From: Collinsella aerofaciens
GTDB lineage: Bacteria > Actinomycetota > Coriobacteriia > Coriobacteriales > Coriobacteriaceae
Assembly (NCBI RefSeq): GCF_018785245.1
Contig: NZ_WQPL01000019.1
Coordinates: forward strand, 124,001 to 188,000
DNA: 64,000 nucleotides
Reading direction: 5' to 3'
Position numbers and translations under genes: made by a program
In this document: positions 8,038-15,616 of the stretch, piece by piece
Position numbering within the stretch: the first letter of the stretch is position 1
Layout of the letters: every line of letters starts with the position of its first letter
The notes under the pieces: model-generated
Databases searched by the model: none
What the model saw: the letters and a program-made list of their open reading frames with translations, nothing else
Told to the model about the DNA's origin: nothing

Positions 8038-8122
8038 GATGGCAGCCCAAGGGTGATAGCTGGGCAGCGCCGTTACTTAGTTCAAGGGGTCAATGCCTTA
8101 ACGGCGTCGACCCCTCTTCTTT
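8038..8122 (+). ncRNA. Candidate type I antitoxin RNA, about 85 nt
   Basis: A short transcript is predicted between the 17-bp-spaced promoter at 8003-8031 and a terminator hairpin (8086-8114, GGGGTCAATGCC with GGCGTCGACCCC) followed by TCTTCTTTT. Its last 25 bases overlap the 3' end and stop codon of the small membrane-peptide gene on the other strand. Convergent 3'-overlap is the layout of TxpA/RatA and BsrG/SR4 in Bacillus, where the RNA represses the toxin mRNA. No open frame with a ribosome-binding site is visible in it. The RNA is predicted only. Confidence 0.5.
8086..8122 (+). terminator. Terminator hairpin of the antisense RNA
   Basis: A 12-bp stem with two mismatches and a TTAAC loop is followed by TCTTCTTTT on the plus strand. 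The loop contains the complement of the toxin stop codon, so the toxin mRNA also ends in or passes through this hairpin. Confidence 0.6.
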
Positions 8123-8223
8123 TGCTTCGTACGCTGCTTAAGTGCCTCGGAAAGTCCGATAAGCGCCGTGAGGAGCGAGACCAAAGCGGTCAGGAGCTTC
8201 ACGAAATCAATCAGATCGGTCAT
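8098..8223 (-). CDS. Small membrane peptide, candidate type I toxin
   Basis: A 41-residue peptide starting MTDLIDFVKLLTALVSLL. It has one hydrophobic helix (about residues 5-27) followed by a very basic tail ending KQKKRGRRR. Length, single helix and basic end match TxpA/BsrG-type and holin-like type I toxins, but no family was recognised by sequence. The ribosome-binding site GGGAGGTGAT lies 8 bases before the ATG and is close to ideal. A putative extended -10 promoter (TGATAGAAT) lies about 65 bp upstream. A convergent short RNA overlaps its 3' end. If real, the peptide would insert in the cytoplasmic membrane. It could also be a harmless small membrane protein. Confidence 0.55.
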   Translation of the reverse strand: MTDLIDFVKLLTALVSLLTALIGLSEALKQRTKQKKRGRRR

Positions 8224-8287
8224 GGGCATCACCTCCCGTCGCATGGAGGGCGCTGCCCGGCACATGGAACTGCCGTCAACAACTGCC

Positions 8288-8296
8288 ATTCTATCA
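8288..8296 (-). promoter_or_regulatory. Extended -10 promoter of the small membrane peptide
   Basis: On the minus strand the sequence reads TGATAGAAT, an extended -10 (TGn plus TAGAAT). The start point would be near 8281, giving a leader of about 58 nt. No clear -35 element is seen. Confidence 0.4.
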
Positions 8297-8341
8297 AAGC
8301 GTGGTCATAAATACGAATATATGTTCGATAATAACAGCAAC

Positions 8342-8390
8342 GTGATTCTCTTAAAGTGTGGCTTTACGCAAGGATGCCGGAAAGCCGTGC
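8342..8390 (+). pseudogene. Remnant of a DUF234 ATPase gene 3' end
   Basis: The bases GTGGCTTTACGCAAGGATG and their surroundings match the 3' part of the intact ATPase gene at 7507-7560, and translate to VILLKCGFTQGCRKA compared with VIFSKRGFTQGCQEA. Only about 50 bp remain and the frame then diverges. It indicates a former second copy, or a duplication with deletion, inside the island. Confidence 0.6.
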
Positions 8391-8481
8391 TGTGCGATTT
8401 CATGTCCGCACGGGTTCCTATCCTTACGGCAATGTAGCCGCCTATGTGGCAAGCGGCAGGCAACGGAGAAAGGCCCTAACC

Positions 8482-9217
8482 GTGTCAGCTGAAAAGACGC
8501 CGTGTATCTCGGCTATCGATACGACGAACTTTGCGCGCCAGATCGTGTTGGACTTTGAGTTTGCGCCGGTGCCAAAGCAGCGCCAACGACGTGGACTGAG
8601 CAATGAGATTATCGAGGTCGGCGCCGTCAAGCTCGATTACCACGGCAACGTTATGGGCGAGTTCTCGCAGTTTGTGCAGACGGAATTTACCGAAGGCGTT
8701 GCGTTTCCCGTCCGCGAGCTCACGGGGATATCGGCTGTGGACATCGCGATGGCCGATCCGCTCTACGTGGTGATCAAAAGGCTCAGCGATTGGATCGGCC
8801 GCTACTCCGCCCAGATAGTTTGCTGGAGCGGAGCGGATCATCAACAGCTTATGGCCGAGTGCCAGGCAAAGCATATCGACCTTGCCGCATTTCCTACGGA
8901 CTGGGCCCGACCTGCAGGCGTTTTACACCTCGATCATGGACGTGGGCAGCCACGGGTGCGTCTCTTTGAGTGACGCGGCAACGTGGTTTGGCATCGAGTT
9001 CGACGAGTCGACGGGCTACGCCCATAGTGCCCTGGCCGATGCGCGCGTGACCGCCAAGCTGCTCAAGCAGATGATGGACGGGGACTACCGCGTGAGCCCG
9101 CGTGCCCAGGAGATCCGCCAGCGATGGGGGATGGGCGAGCGAGCCCAGACGCGCCTCTCCAGCAGGTGCCCCGAGCTGAGCGATCTGCTGCTGAAGCTGA
9201 AGGCGGAGGGGAGGTAA
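8482..9217 (+). pseudogene. DnaQ-like 3'-5' exonuclease, split by a one-base frameshift
   Basis: The first frame (GTG 8482, with GGAGAAAGG before it) encodes the start of a DEDDh exonuclease: IVLDFEF (catalytic Asp and Glu), NEIIEVGAVKLD and CWSGADHQQLM (second Asp). Near 8903 the frame breaks, and the rest continues one frame over as PDLQAFYTSIMDVG, YAHSALADARV (His and last Asp) and KAEGR, ending at 9217. Removing one G from the GGG at 8903-8905 joins the two halves as FPTDWPDLQAFY. All four metal-binding residues are then intact, so the mutation looks recent, or could be a sequencing error. Related proteins are KapD-like exonucleases of about 210-250 residues. Confidence 0.75.
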
Positions 9218-9556
9218 GGAGATGTGCTGAGAACGGTGGGCGAGTGTTGGATATACCTTGGCATCAAGGCCAATTTGATAGATCAACGCATGCAGATAGG
9301 CTGCCTACCGATAGTCCCAGGAATGACCTTCGATTCAAGTCGCCAGGTTTCAAGCTGTATATCATTTGGAACATCTGAACGGCTGGCGGGCTTGGAGGGT
9401 TCACGGCTGTAGCGTGCCGTGAGTGAGTTCGGCTCTCGCTTTAACTTGGGGCCTCGCTGATTTCTCATGCGTGACGTTTAGAATCTGATGCAAATTAAAG
9501 GCCGTATGCTCTTTTGCGGGACATGTTGTTGAACGACCGGCTTCATAAACCTGTAG
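9218..9556. other. Intergenic sequence without a recognised gene
   Basis: No convincing gene, RNA or repeat is seen between the exonuclease pseudogene and the open fragment that begins at 9557. Base composition is lower in GC than in the core genes, in keeping with island DNA. Confidence 0.4.
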
Positions 9557-9751
9557 CAGCTTCTCAGGGCAGATGAAAAGGGGCTAAAAACTGCTTATCT
9601 TGTTCGTGATATACGATGCTATTCTGCCAGGACTAACAACTTTCTCAAGGACGTTCCGGATCGCATTCGCGATTTGAGTTATCGACTGGACCTTGCAGAC
9701 CTCGAGCGGGAGAGCTTGGATGAAACCCTCGGCAAAGTTTTGGGGCGGTAG
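9557..9751 (+). pseudogene. Coding fragment, C-terminal end of an unrecognised gene
   Basis: An open stretch of 64 codons ends at TAG 9749-9751 and reads ADEKGLKTAYLVRDIRCYSA and, further on, LADLERESLDETLGKVLGR. The regular amphipathic, charged composition looks like real protein, but there is no start codon with a ribosome-binding site and the frame is closed just upstream. It is probably a decayed remnant left by recombination in the island. No family recognised. Confidence 0.3.
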
Positions 9752-9773
9752 CCACATTGCGGGCCCTTATTGT

Positions 9774-10865
9774 CTAACCTAGCTCGTCAAGCAGAGAGGG
9801 GTTTGCGTCTATATCCATGCCAAGGGCTTCTGCGACAGATTGCGCAACCGCAAAGGCCATCTTGGGAGGAACGGCGTTTCCAATTTGCCGATAGCGGGAG
9901 CATTGCGAACCATACCAAGGCATATCCCTCGGGAAGGTCTGTATGGTGGCGGCTTCCTGGACCGAGATGCGGCGAAGGCGAGGAGGAACGCTATCGGCTA
10001 CTTTCCCGCCTTTCTGAAGCTCTTCGTGGTATTTTTCGACCCATTGGGTCGCTCCGGTTTCGAGCGTCTCTTGATCGACAATCGGCGTTCTGTTCCCGCC
10101 CATTGAGGCGGGAAGCGTCGGCGCGGGCTTGTCCATGTCCATCGGGCGGCCTTGGCCGTTGAACAGCATGCCTGCAAACGGCGACGGGCGGAGCACGGGG
10201 CTTTTTGCCGTAGTTACCTTCGCCTTGCAAGTCTGATCATTGCCCGGCTCGCCGAGAGGAGGCAGCCCGCGCAGGGCGTCGGCCACACCCACCCATTCCT
10301 TGACTGTCGGCTGTGGGTAGTTGTACTCGATGCAGGGGTCCTTGATCCCGACAAGGAACATGCGCTCTCTGGTCTGCGGGACGCCGTAATTGGCACTGTT
10401 CAGTACCTCAAGGTTGGTTTTGTAGCCAATCTCTTCCGCCTTCTTGCGGATGTCGGCAATAGTTCCAGCCCAGCGTTTGTTCTTGGCGAGTGCCTTGACG
10501 TTCTCCATCACGAACGCTTGGGGCTGGACCCTCTCGACCATGCCGAGGAAGTCGAAGACGTGACGCGAGCGGGGGTCGTTCGGGTCCATCTTCCCCGCGA
10601 CCGAGAAGCCCTGACAGGGCGGTCCTCCAATGACTAGCTCCGCCGAACCCCTTCCGGGCAGTTCCTCAACCTCCCTAATATCTCCCGTGACTATCCTGTG
10701 GCTCAGTGTTTTGCCGGTCTTCTTCGAGATCGCGTCCATCGCGGCAGCGTAGGTTTTCATGGCGTCCGGGTTGATATCGTTCGCAAATACGGGGGTGAAC
10801 CCGGCGGCGATGAAGCCGAGGTCGAGACCGCCCGCTCCCGAATAAAGGCTGACGAAACGCTTCAT
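9774..10865 (-). CDS. DNA (cytosine-5) methyltransferase
   Basis: A 363-residue C5 methyltransferase with the family motifs in order: FVSLYSGAGGLDLG (motif I, SAM binding), GGPPCQGFS (motif IV, catalytic Cys), MENVKAL (motif VI), QTRERMFLVG (motif VIII), and the C-terminal RRISVQEAATIQTFP and QIGNAVPP (motifs IX and X). It modifies cytosine in a specific DNA site; the target cannot be read from sequence. It is transcribed away from a small HTH protein and a 549-residue protein, the gene order of a type II restriction-modification locus with a controller protein. The start has an AGGAGG site (AGGAGGATTGCTTTA before the ATG) on the minus strand. Confidence 0.93.
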   Translation of the reverse strand: MKRFVSLYSGAGGLDLGFIAAGFTPVFANDINPDAMKTYAAAMDAISKKTGKTLSHRIVTGDIREVEELPGRGSAELVIGGPPCQGFSVAGKMDPNDPRSRHVFDFLGMVERVQPQAFVMENVKALAKNKRWAGTIADIRKKAEEIGYKTNLEVLNSANYGVPQTRERMFLVGIKDPCIEYNYPQPTVKEWVGVADALRGLPPLGEPGNDQTCKAKVTTAKSPVLRPSPFAGMLFNGQGRPMDMDKPAPTLPASMGGNRTPIVDQETLETGATQWVEKYHEELQKGGKVADSVPPRLRRISVQEAATIQTFPRDMPWYGSQCSRYRQIGNAVPPKMAFAVAQSVAEALGMDIDANPSLLDELG

Positions 10866-10888
10866 TAAAGCAATCCTCCTGAATAGTA

Positions 10889-10915
10889 GAGCTCATTCCA
10901 ATATGGAATGAGCTC
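10889..10915. promoter_or_regulatory. Palindromic operator between methyltransferase and controller genes
   Basis: GAGCTCATTCC and GGAATGAGCTC form perfect 11-bp arms around AATAT, 24 bp from the methyltransferase start and 51 bp from the controller start. A second perfect palindrome (ATGATATCAT, 10921-10930) follows. Placement and symmetry fit C-protein boxes that time expression of a restriction-modification system. Confidence 0.7.
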
Positions 10916-10965
10916 ATGAGATGATATCATATACAAGCATGGGTTGCTGCCGGAAGGGGGCGTTT

Positions 10966-11229
10966 ATGGAAGACTTCAATCTTTCTCTCGGGAGACTTAT
11001 CGCTAAATGGCGGAGACGCTCCGGGATGTCACAGGCGGCGCTCGCTGAGGCAACGGGATGCCAGCAAGCGTCGATTTCGAAACTGGAAAGCGGCTCCAAG
11101 CGCATAACTGTCTCTGAGCTTTCTCAAGTGCTTTGTGCCTGCGGATTAACCTTCAGTGCGGTAAGCGACGATCTTGATGGCCTTATCGCTTATGAGCCTC
11201 AACCTTTATGGGAGCGTGTAAATGAGTAG
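10966..11229 (+). CDS. XRE-family HTH protein, probable restriction-modification controller
   Basis: An 87-residue protein that is almost entirely a Cro/C1-type helix-turn-helix: LGRLIAKWRRRSGMSQAALA, then the recognition-helix region CQQASISKLESGSKRITV. Size and gene position match C proteins, which first activate their own operon and the restriction gene and repress the methyltransferase. The chosen ATG follows GGAAGGGGG; an upstream in-frame ATG has no ribosome-binding site. The stop overlaps the next start by 8 bp, so the two genes are translationally coupled. It would bind the palindromes in the 100-bp divergent promoter region. It could instead be a simple repressor. Confidence 0.8.
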   Translation: MEDFNLSLGRLIAKWRRRSGMSQAALAEATGCQQASISKLESGSKRITVSELSQVLCACGLTFSAVSDDLDGLIAYEPQPLWERVNE

Positions 11230-12871
11230 CAGTGCAAACATTTCTGAAATATGCGAAGCGCTTCTGGCGGCGTCCCTGCCTATAGATCCGAACTCGATGG
11301 AAAGCGCCGCGATTCAGGTTGCGGACTATTACGAGAACGGCCCTGAGGAATCCAGGATTCCCGCTGAAGAGATCTCCGATCGCTTCAGCGAGATGTGGAG
11401 CTTTTGGCTTGAGAACTACGATAGTCCCTCAAAGGAATTGAAGGACGTCATTAGCGCCGCGGTTGGCGTCGACCATGAAATGGAAGAGCTCGCGAACGGC
11501 TACTTCAAGCTCGAAGAAAAACTCGAGGAGAAGCAGTTCATGGCAAGGAGTCATGCAATCGCTTTGATTGGCTGTGCTCCGCTCATTCGTACCCTTGTCG
11601 TGGAGCAGCACCTCGGTCTCGATAGGATTAGAGGCATTCTTAACGTTCCTGCCGCCACTTTCGACGCCATCAATGCTGTAATCAGTTCTATCGGTATTGA
11701 CCCGCCCTTCGGCTCTGAGAGGATAGCCGGAATACATGAAACTGACGTTTCAGACGTCGCCGCCCTGTTTGGTGATATCGAACCTGACGTCGCTGGAGAA
11801 ACTTTCCGAGGCCTTCTCGGATCGTTCTCGAGATGCGATACGCTTGCCGACGATGTTATCGACTTGGGCCTCATTCCTTTTGAGCCGTACCAGTTTATGC
11901 TCTACTTTGAGTTGCTTACGCTTGAGATGGTTGACAGATTCCCCGGCAGGGCGATTTACGAATGCACGCCCCGTTCGAGCAATGTAAAGGCGCTTTGGAA
12001 CTCCATGTATCATCCCACTCAGGAGAATCCATACCTCAACAACGCCAAGTCCGTCTATTCACTTGACGAAGCATGGGCCGAAACGAAACTCTCCCGGCAG
12101 ACTGGGAACGGCTCGATTCTGCTTGCCGATGTCTTTAGCATTCTGGCAGAGTTGCCCTACACGACGAGAAGACGCGTTGCTCACATTATTCGTTGTTATT
12201 TGATTCTCATTGCCGATTCTCGTCAAACGAAGACGCCTTTGGAGCCGATCGGCGTCGATTCCATCAAGGCTTTTGTCAAACGCGTGGGGATCTCAAACAG
12301 TTTAACCAAGGGCGTTCTCGATCAGAGGCTGGTAGATTTCCTTACCCGCTGCATTCATCCGGAAGAGGGCTGGTTCGCAAGGGGTCTCGGCTCTTCCGTG
12401 AACGAGACGAACGCTTCGGGGCGCAAATATGGCGATGTTGAATACTTGGACCTTTCAAATCGTGCACATATCGAGGCCTATGAGGCACACGGTGGCGGTC
12501 TGCGGGATGAGTACATTCAGGCGCACATTAACTCCCTGCATGAAACTGTGCGCTACCACGAGCACGAGGCGAAGTTGCGCAACGAACCCTACGACATGAC
12601 CGTTAGAGTCACGTACGTTGCCCATGACGTTTCGAGACTGATTGACTTTCATGATGGATGCACAAAGGAAATCGAGGGCATTCCGTTCGAGTTTCGCTTT
12701 ATGACGTACGTCGATTTGCTCAACGCTGCTGGCGGCATCGATGTCGTAATCGGAAATCTGGCGGATTTTAATGAGTTGATTCATCAGAGGATCTCTAGGC
12801 TTCCCGATGCGTATACGTTGAAGCGGCGCTATCAGGAGATTACTGGATTGGGATTATCCGAAAAGAATTAG
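11222..12871 (+). CDS. Unrecognised 549-residue protein, candidate restriction endonuclease
   Basis: I do not recognise a family. The protein is acidic and soluble, with no signal peptide or membrane helix. An N-terminal helical part contains a long charged helix (HEMEELANGYFKLEEKLEEK, residues about 80-100). A C-terminal part contains KYGDVEYLDLSNRAHIEAYE, a strand-rich segment that could hold nuclease acidic residues. The candidate function rests on context: it overlaps the controller gene by 8 bp and is paired with a divergent C5 methyltransferase, the place normally held by the restriction enzyme. A strong terminator follows. It might equally be another methylation-linked defence effector. 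Confidence 0.5.
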   Translation: MSSSANISEICEALLAASLPIDPNSMESAAIQVADYYENGPEESRIPAEEISDRFSEMWSFWLENYDSPSKELKDVISAAVGVDHEMEELANGYFKLEEKLEEKQFMARSHAIALIGCAPLIRTLVVEQHLGLDRIRGILNVPAATFDAINAVISSIGIDPPFGSERIAGIHETDVSDVAALFGDIEPDVAGETFRGLLGSFSRCDTLADDVIDLGLIPFEPYQFMLYFELLTLEMVDRFPGRAIYECTPRSSNVKALWNSMYHPTQENPYLNNAKSVYSLDEAWAETKLSRQTGNGSILLADVFSILAELPYTTRRRVAHIIRCYLILIADSRQTKTPLEPIGVDSIKAFVKRVGISNSLTKGVLDQRLVDFLTRCIHPEEGWFARGLGSSVNETNASGRKYGDVEYLDLSNRAHIEAYEAHGGGLRDEYIQAHINSLHETVRYHEHEAKLRNEPYDMTVRVTYVAHDVSRLIDFHDGCTKEIEGIPFEFRFMTYVDLLNAAGGIDVVIGNLADFNELIHQRISRLPDAYTLKRRYQEITGLGLSEKN

Positions 12872-12878
12872 TTGCTGG

Positions 12879-12917
12879 GGCCCGCGTTCCGAGCTGTGGT
12901 GGTTCGGAACGCGGGCC
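12879..12917 (+). terminator. Terminator after the restriction-modification-like operon
   Basis: A 14-bp perfect stem (GGCCCGCGTTCCGA with its complement) and an 11-base loop, followed by TCTCTGTGCTT. It begins 8 bp after the stop of the 549-residue gene. Confidence 0.7.
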
Positions 12918-13120
12918 TCTCTGTGCTTCCATGTAGCATAAGCGCTCGGGTATCTGTGCTTATTTTGACGTGTTGGATCCATTGGAGATGGGTGCGATTT
13001 GTATTCAGCATCTCTTTACTGCTGCGCATCTAGCCGCGGCATCAATGAACTTCGCTAGCGCTTTCGGACTGGCAAAAGGCATACACAAGTGTCAGTCTTT
13101 TGACATCGCGTGGCCTGAGC

Positions 13121-13147
13121 GGCGGCGTGCAACGGCTGCACGCCGCC
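13121..13147 (-). terminator. Strong hairpin downstream of the minus-strand hypothetical gene
   Basis: GGCGGCGTGCA and TGCACGCCGCC form a perfect 11-bp stem with a 5-base loop. There is no T-run, so it may be a terminator acting with Rho or simply a stabilising 3' end. The rest of 12918-13156 holds nothing else recognised. Confidence 0.45.
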
Positions 13148-13156
13148 TGCGTCTGC

Positions 13157-13450
13157 CTACATCCCCGCAACCCCACGCGCGGCGCTCAGCAGTTCGTACT
13201 CCCTCTGGCTCCACTGGCGCAGCTCGGCAGCCCCGACGGCATCTCGGCACAGGTCCAAAAACACCTCGGCTCCCTCGCAGAAGCACTCACGGGCAAAGGC
13301 ACCGGATCCGTCCACGATGCACGCGCCGTCGGCAAACAGCATCCAACTCGACGGCTCACGCGAATCGTCTCCGAGCAGCTTGATCTGCAGTACGTGCGGG
13401 TCGTCGGCGTCGCAGAGCTCTTCCTCGAGCACCTGCACCGTAAAGCGCAT
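13157..13450 (-). CDS. Hypothetical acidic protein
   Basis: A 97-residue acidic, cysteine-containing protein beginning MRFTVQVLEEELCDADDP and ending in the WSQREYELLSAARGVAGM region. Codon use resembles neighbouring core genes and a strong hairpin follows, which supports a real gene. No family recognised. The proposed ATG has no ribosome-binding site and the frame stays open upstream, so the true start may be further out or the gene may be a 5'-truncated remnant. Two 11-bp direct repeats (CGGAAAAGTGT, at 13474 and 13507) lie just upstream. Confidence 0.45.
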   Translation of the reverse strand: MRFTVQVLEEELCDADDPHVLQIKLLGDDSREPSSWMLFADGACIVDGSGAFARECFCEGAEVFLDLCRDAVGAAELRQWSQREYELLSAARGVAGM

Positions 13451-13587
13451 CTGGAGGGACAGAGTATAAAATCCGGAAAAGTGTCGAAATAGGCACCTTA
13501 AAACTTCGGAAAAGTGTAGTTGGATGACAAAACAGCACTTAGAAGCCGATGCTGGATGCGGGATCCTGCGGCTGCCTTCAGCCCTCG

Positions 13588-14562
13588 CTACTCGTCGTCT
13601 CCGTCGTTGGGGTCGCCCTTGAGGGTGTTGATGTCCAGGTACTGGTTATCGTCCTCTTTTTGCTGGGTTTCCGACTCCGCTTGGGTGGGGCCGCGGAACA
13701 GCTGGAATCCTTCAAACGCAATGACACCGAGCAGGGCAATGATAATGGCGATAAAGGCAACCTTGACTGCCTGCGGAAATTCCGAGAAACGCAGTGCCTT
13801 TTCCTCGGCGTAATAATCGGCGAAGCGCTCTTCGCCCGTGCTTTTGGTATACGCCGGCGCGGACGCGGCCTCCGGGTCATATTCCGGTGCAGGCGTGGCA
13901 GCGTACGGATCGTTGAGATAATCGCTCGATGCGGTGCCATAATCCTCGGTCTCGATGCGACCGGTGCCAGCATGGCCATCGGAATAATCGGAATATGCCG
14001 CACTGCCCTCATAGTCCGCGGCGCTCGTGTTGGCGGCAAAAAGCGGGTTAACTGGAACATCGAGCGCCGGCATGCCGGTAGAGGTCTCATCCAGATCGGC
14101 TGCGGCCCAGGAATCGTGGACAACCTGATGGGCAACGGGCTCATCGAGCCTTGTGACCGGAGGCTTGCGTGCCGCAGGAACAGGCAACTGCTGGGCGCTG
14201 TACATAACGGTGCTGTCGGCCGATTTGCCCTGCGTCGCTGCAGCGAGAAATGCCGCCGTCTCGGACGGGTCGCTTGCGGGGCGGGGAGCGAGCGTGGGCG
14301 CCGAAGTGGGTGCGGGCGTCGAAACAGGCGGCTGCGCAGGAGTCGGCGCAGATGCGGGCCTGGGCACAAGTGCGGGATTGGGACTTGACGGGTGAGCCCC
14401 GCCGCTCATGAGTTCGTCGGCGGTCCACGGGCGATCATCCATCACGTCGTCAAGGCTCAGCGAAAACAGGTCGTCTTCACCCTCATCGAACATGCGGTGC
14501 ACATGTCCACCAATTGCCGGAATCAATCCGCGATCGGTGCATGATGCCTTGCTCAACGCCAT
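13588..14562 (-). CDS. Pro/Ala-rich protein with one C-terminal transmembrane helix
   Basis: A 324-residue protein. The first 30 residues are compact, followed by a long low-complexity stretch rich in Pro, Ala, Ser, Asp and Tyr, then one hydrophobic helix (VKVAFIAIIIALLGVIAFE, about residues 261-279) and a short acidic tail. It is probably anchored in the membrane by this helix with the disordered region on one side; topology cannot be told from sequence. No family recognised. The start was set at 14562 because AAAGGATGG precedes that ATG; a longer frame upstream has no ribosome-binding site. It is separated by about 120 bp from the PAS regulator gene read in the same direction. Confidence 0.7.
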   Translation of the reverse strand: MALSKASCTDRGLIPAIGGHVHRMFDEGEDDLFSLSLDDVMDDRPWTADELMSGGAHPSSPNPALVPRPASAPTPAQPPVSTPAPTSAPTLAPRPASDPSETAAFLAAATQGKSADSTVMYSAQQLPVPAARKPPVTRLDEPVAHQVVHDSWAAADLDETSTGMPALDVPVNPLFAANTSAADYEGSAAYSDYSDGHAGTGRIETEDYGTASSDYLNDPYAATPAPEYDPEAASAPAYTKSTGEERFADYYAEEKALRFSEFPQAVKVAFIAIIIALLGVIAFEGFQLFRGPTQAESETQQKEDDNQYLDINTLKGDPNDGDDE

Positions 14563-14685
14563 TCTATTCCATCCTTTCGAAATACCAATGACATCGATTA
14601 TATGGAACTTCCCAAGCGGCTCGGTCTTGGATTCGTGCTTTCCAGAACTCGCGCCCAAAAGGGGAGGGGCAATCCAAGCGAGTGC

Positions 14686-15339
14686 CTACTTGTCGCCGGT
14701 CGCCGCCTTGGCCTCATTGAGGTAGCTATAGAAGCTGTACTTGGAGATGCCAAAGAACTCGCAGGCGCGCTCGCTCGACTTGGAAATGAGGAAGGCACCG
14801 CGACGGTCGAGGTAGCCAATGGCACGAATGCGCTCGTCTTTGGTCATGAGCGCCGCGGGCTTGCCCACAAACTGTTCGCACTCGCGCAGTAGGTCTTCGA
14901 GCAGGTCGCCGATGTTTTTGGTGATGGGCTCGGGCTCGGTATAGCCTGTGCCGCCGGTGCCGGTTAAAGCGTCGAGCGAGCGCTCAAAAGCCTTCATAAG
15001 CGTAATGTCAAAGTTGATGCCCAAAATGCCGACGGGCTTGCCTTCGTCGTTGCGGATAAAGATGGTCGAGGACTTGAGCAGCTTGCCATCGGCGGTTTTG
15101 GTGAGGTATGGCTCGCGGTCGTGCACGTCGGTGGTGCCATCGTGCATGGACTCAAGCACAATATGGCTGGGACCGTCACCCAGTTTGCGCCCGCTGACGT
15201 GGCCGTTTTCGATCACTACGATGGAGTGGTCCACGTCCTCGGTCTCCAGATCGTGGACGACGACTTCGCAGTTGGGGCCAAACTGGAGCGCCAGACCGTG
15301 TGCGAGGCGCTTGTAAAACTCAATCTGTGACGGGGTCAT
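14686..15339 (-). CDS. YheO-like PAS-domain transcriptional regulator
   Basis: A 217-residue protein with an N-terminal YheO-like PAS sensor domain (about residues 1-120, including GPNCEVVVHDLE and the IFIRNDEGKPVGILGINFD core) and a C-terminal helix-turn-helix of the DauR/YheO type (SKSSERACEFFGISKYSFYSYL). Family members sense small ligands and control amino-acid and nitrogen catabolic genes. It is divergent from ygeX with a 277-bp gap containing a 14-bp inverted repeat, so it is the likely regulator of the ygeX-ygeY-ygeW operon. The start at 15339 was chosen because AGGAAGG lies 6-7 bases upstream; a start ten codons earlier lacks such a site. Confidence 0.85.
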   Translation of the reverse strand: MTPSQIEFYKRLAHGLALQFGPNCEVVVHDLETEDVDHSIVVIENGHVSGRKLGDGPSHIVLESMHDGTTDVHDREPYLTKTADGKLLKSSTIFIRNDEGKPVGILGINFDITLMKAFERSLDALTGTGGTGYTEPEPITKNIGDLLEDLLRECEQFVGKPAALMTKDERIRAIGYLDRRGAFLISKSSERACEFFGISKYSFYSYLNEAKAATGDK

Positions 15340-15479
15340 GGGTGCCTTCCTAAAAATTAGTTTGGGCATACTTTGCCATAAACCACACCTGTTCGCAAAT
15401 AACGAAAGCGTTGCTGCGTTATGTAACCGTTCGTCGGCGAAAAGGTACCGATTACGGCAACAAACAATTTGTTAGGTTT

Positions 15480-15528
15480 GCCAATCAAAAAGTGTGATAG
15501 AACAGTGCTAACAAACTTTTTGTTTGGC
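15480..15528. promoter_or_regulatory. 14-bp inverted repeat upstream of ygeX, likely operator
   Basis: GCCAATCAAAAAGT (15480-15493) and ACTTTTTGTTTGGC (15515-15528) match at 13 of 14 positions across a 21-bp spacer. A smaller pair, TTGTTAG and CTAACAA, is interleaved. It lies between the divergent PAS regulator and ygeX, in a region of otherwise AT-rich sequence. It could also act in the RNA as a hairpin. Nothing else is recognised in the 277-bp gap. Confidence 0.6.
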
Positions 15529-15616
15529 ATCCACATAAAAGTTCAGTCGCATGAATGGGAATGGGCTGAAACGCGTATGCGGGGGCCGGCAAGAGAGGAC
15601 TTAAGGAGTTCACCGT

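Noticed and set aside
8482-9217. UGA read-through in the exonuclease gene
   Set aside because: The two halves are in different frames, so a one-base insertion explains the break and recoding of the TGA at the end of the first frame would not restore the protein.
4143-14562. The accessory island as a prophage
   Set aside because: No integrase, terminase, capsid, tail or lysis genes and no att-like duplications were seen.
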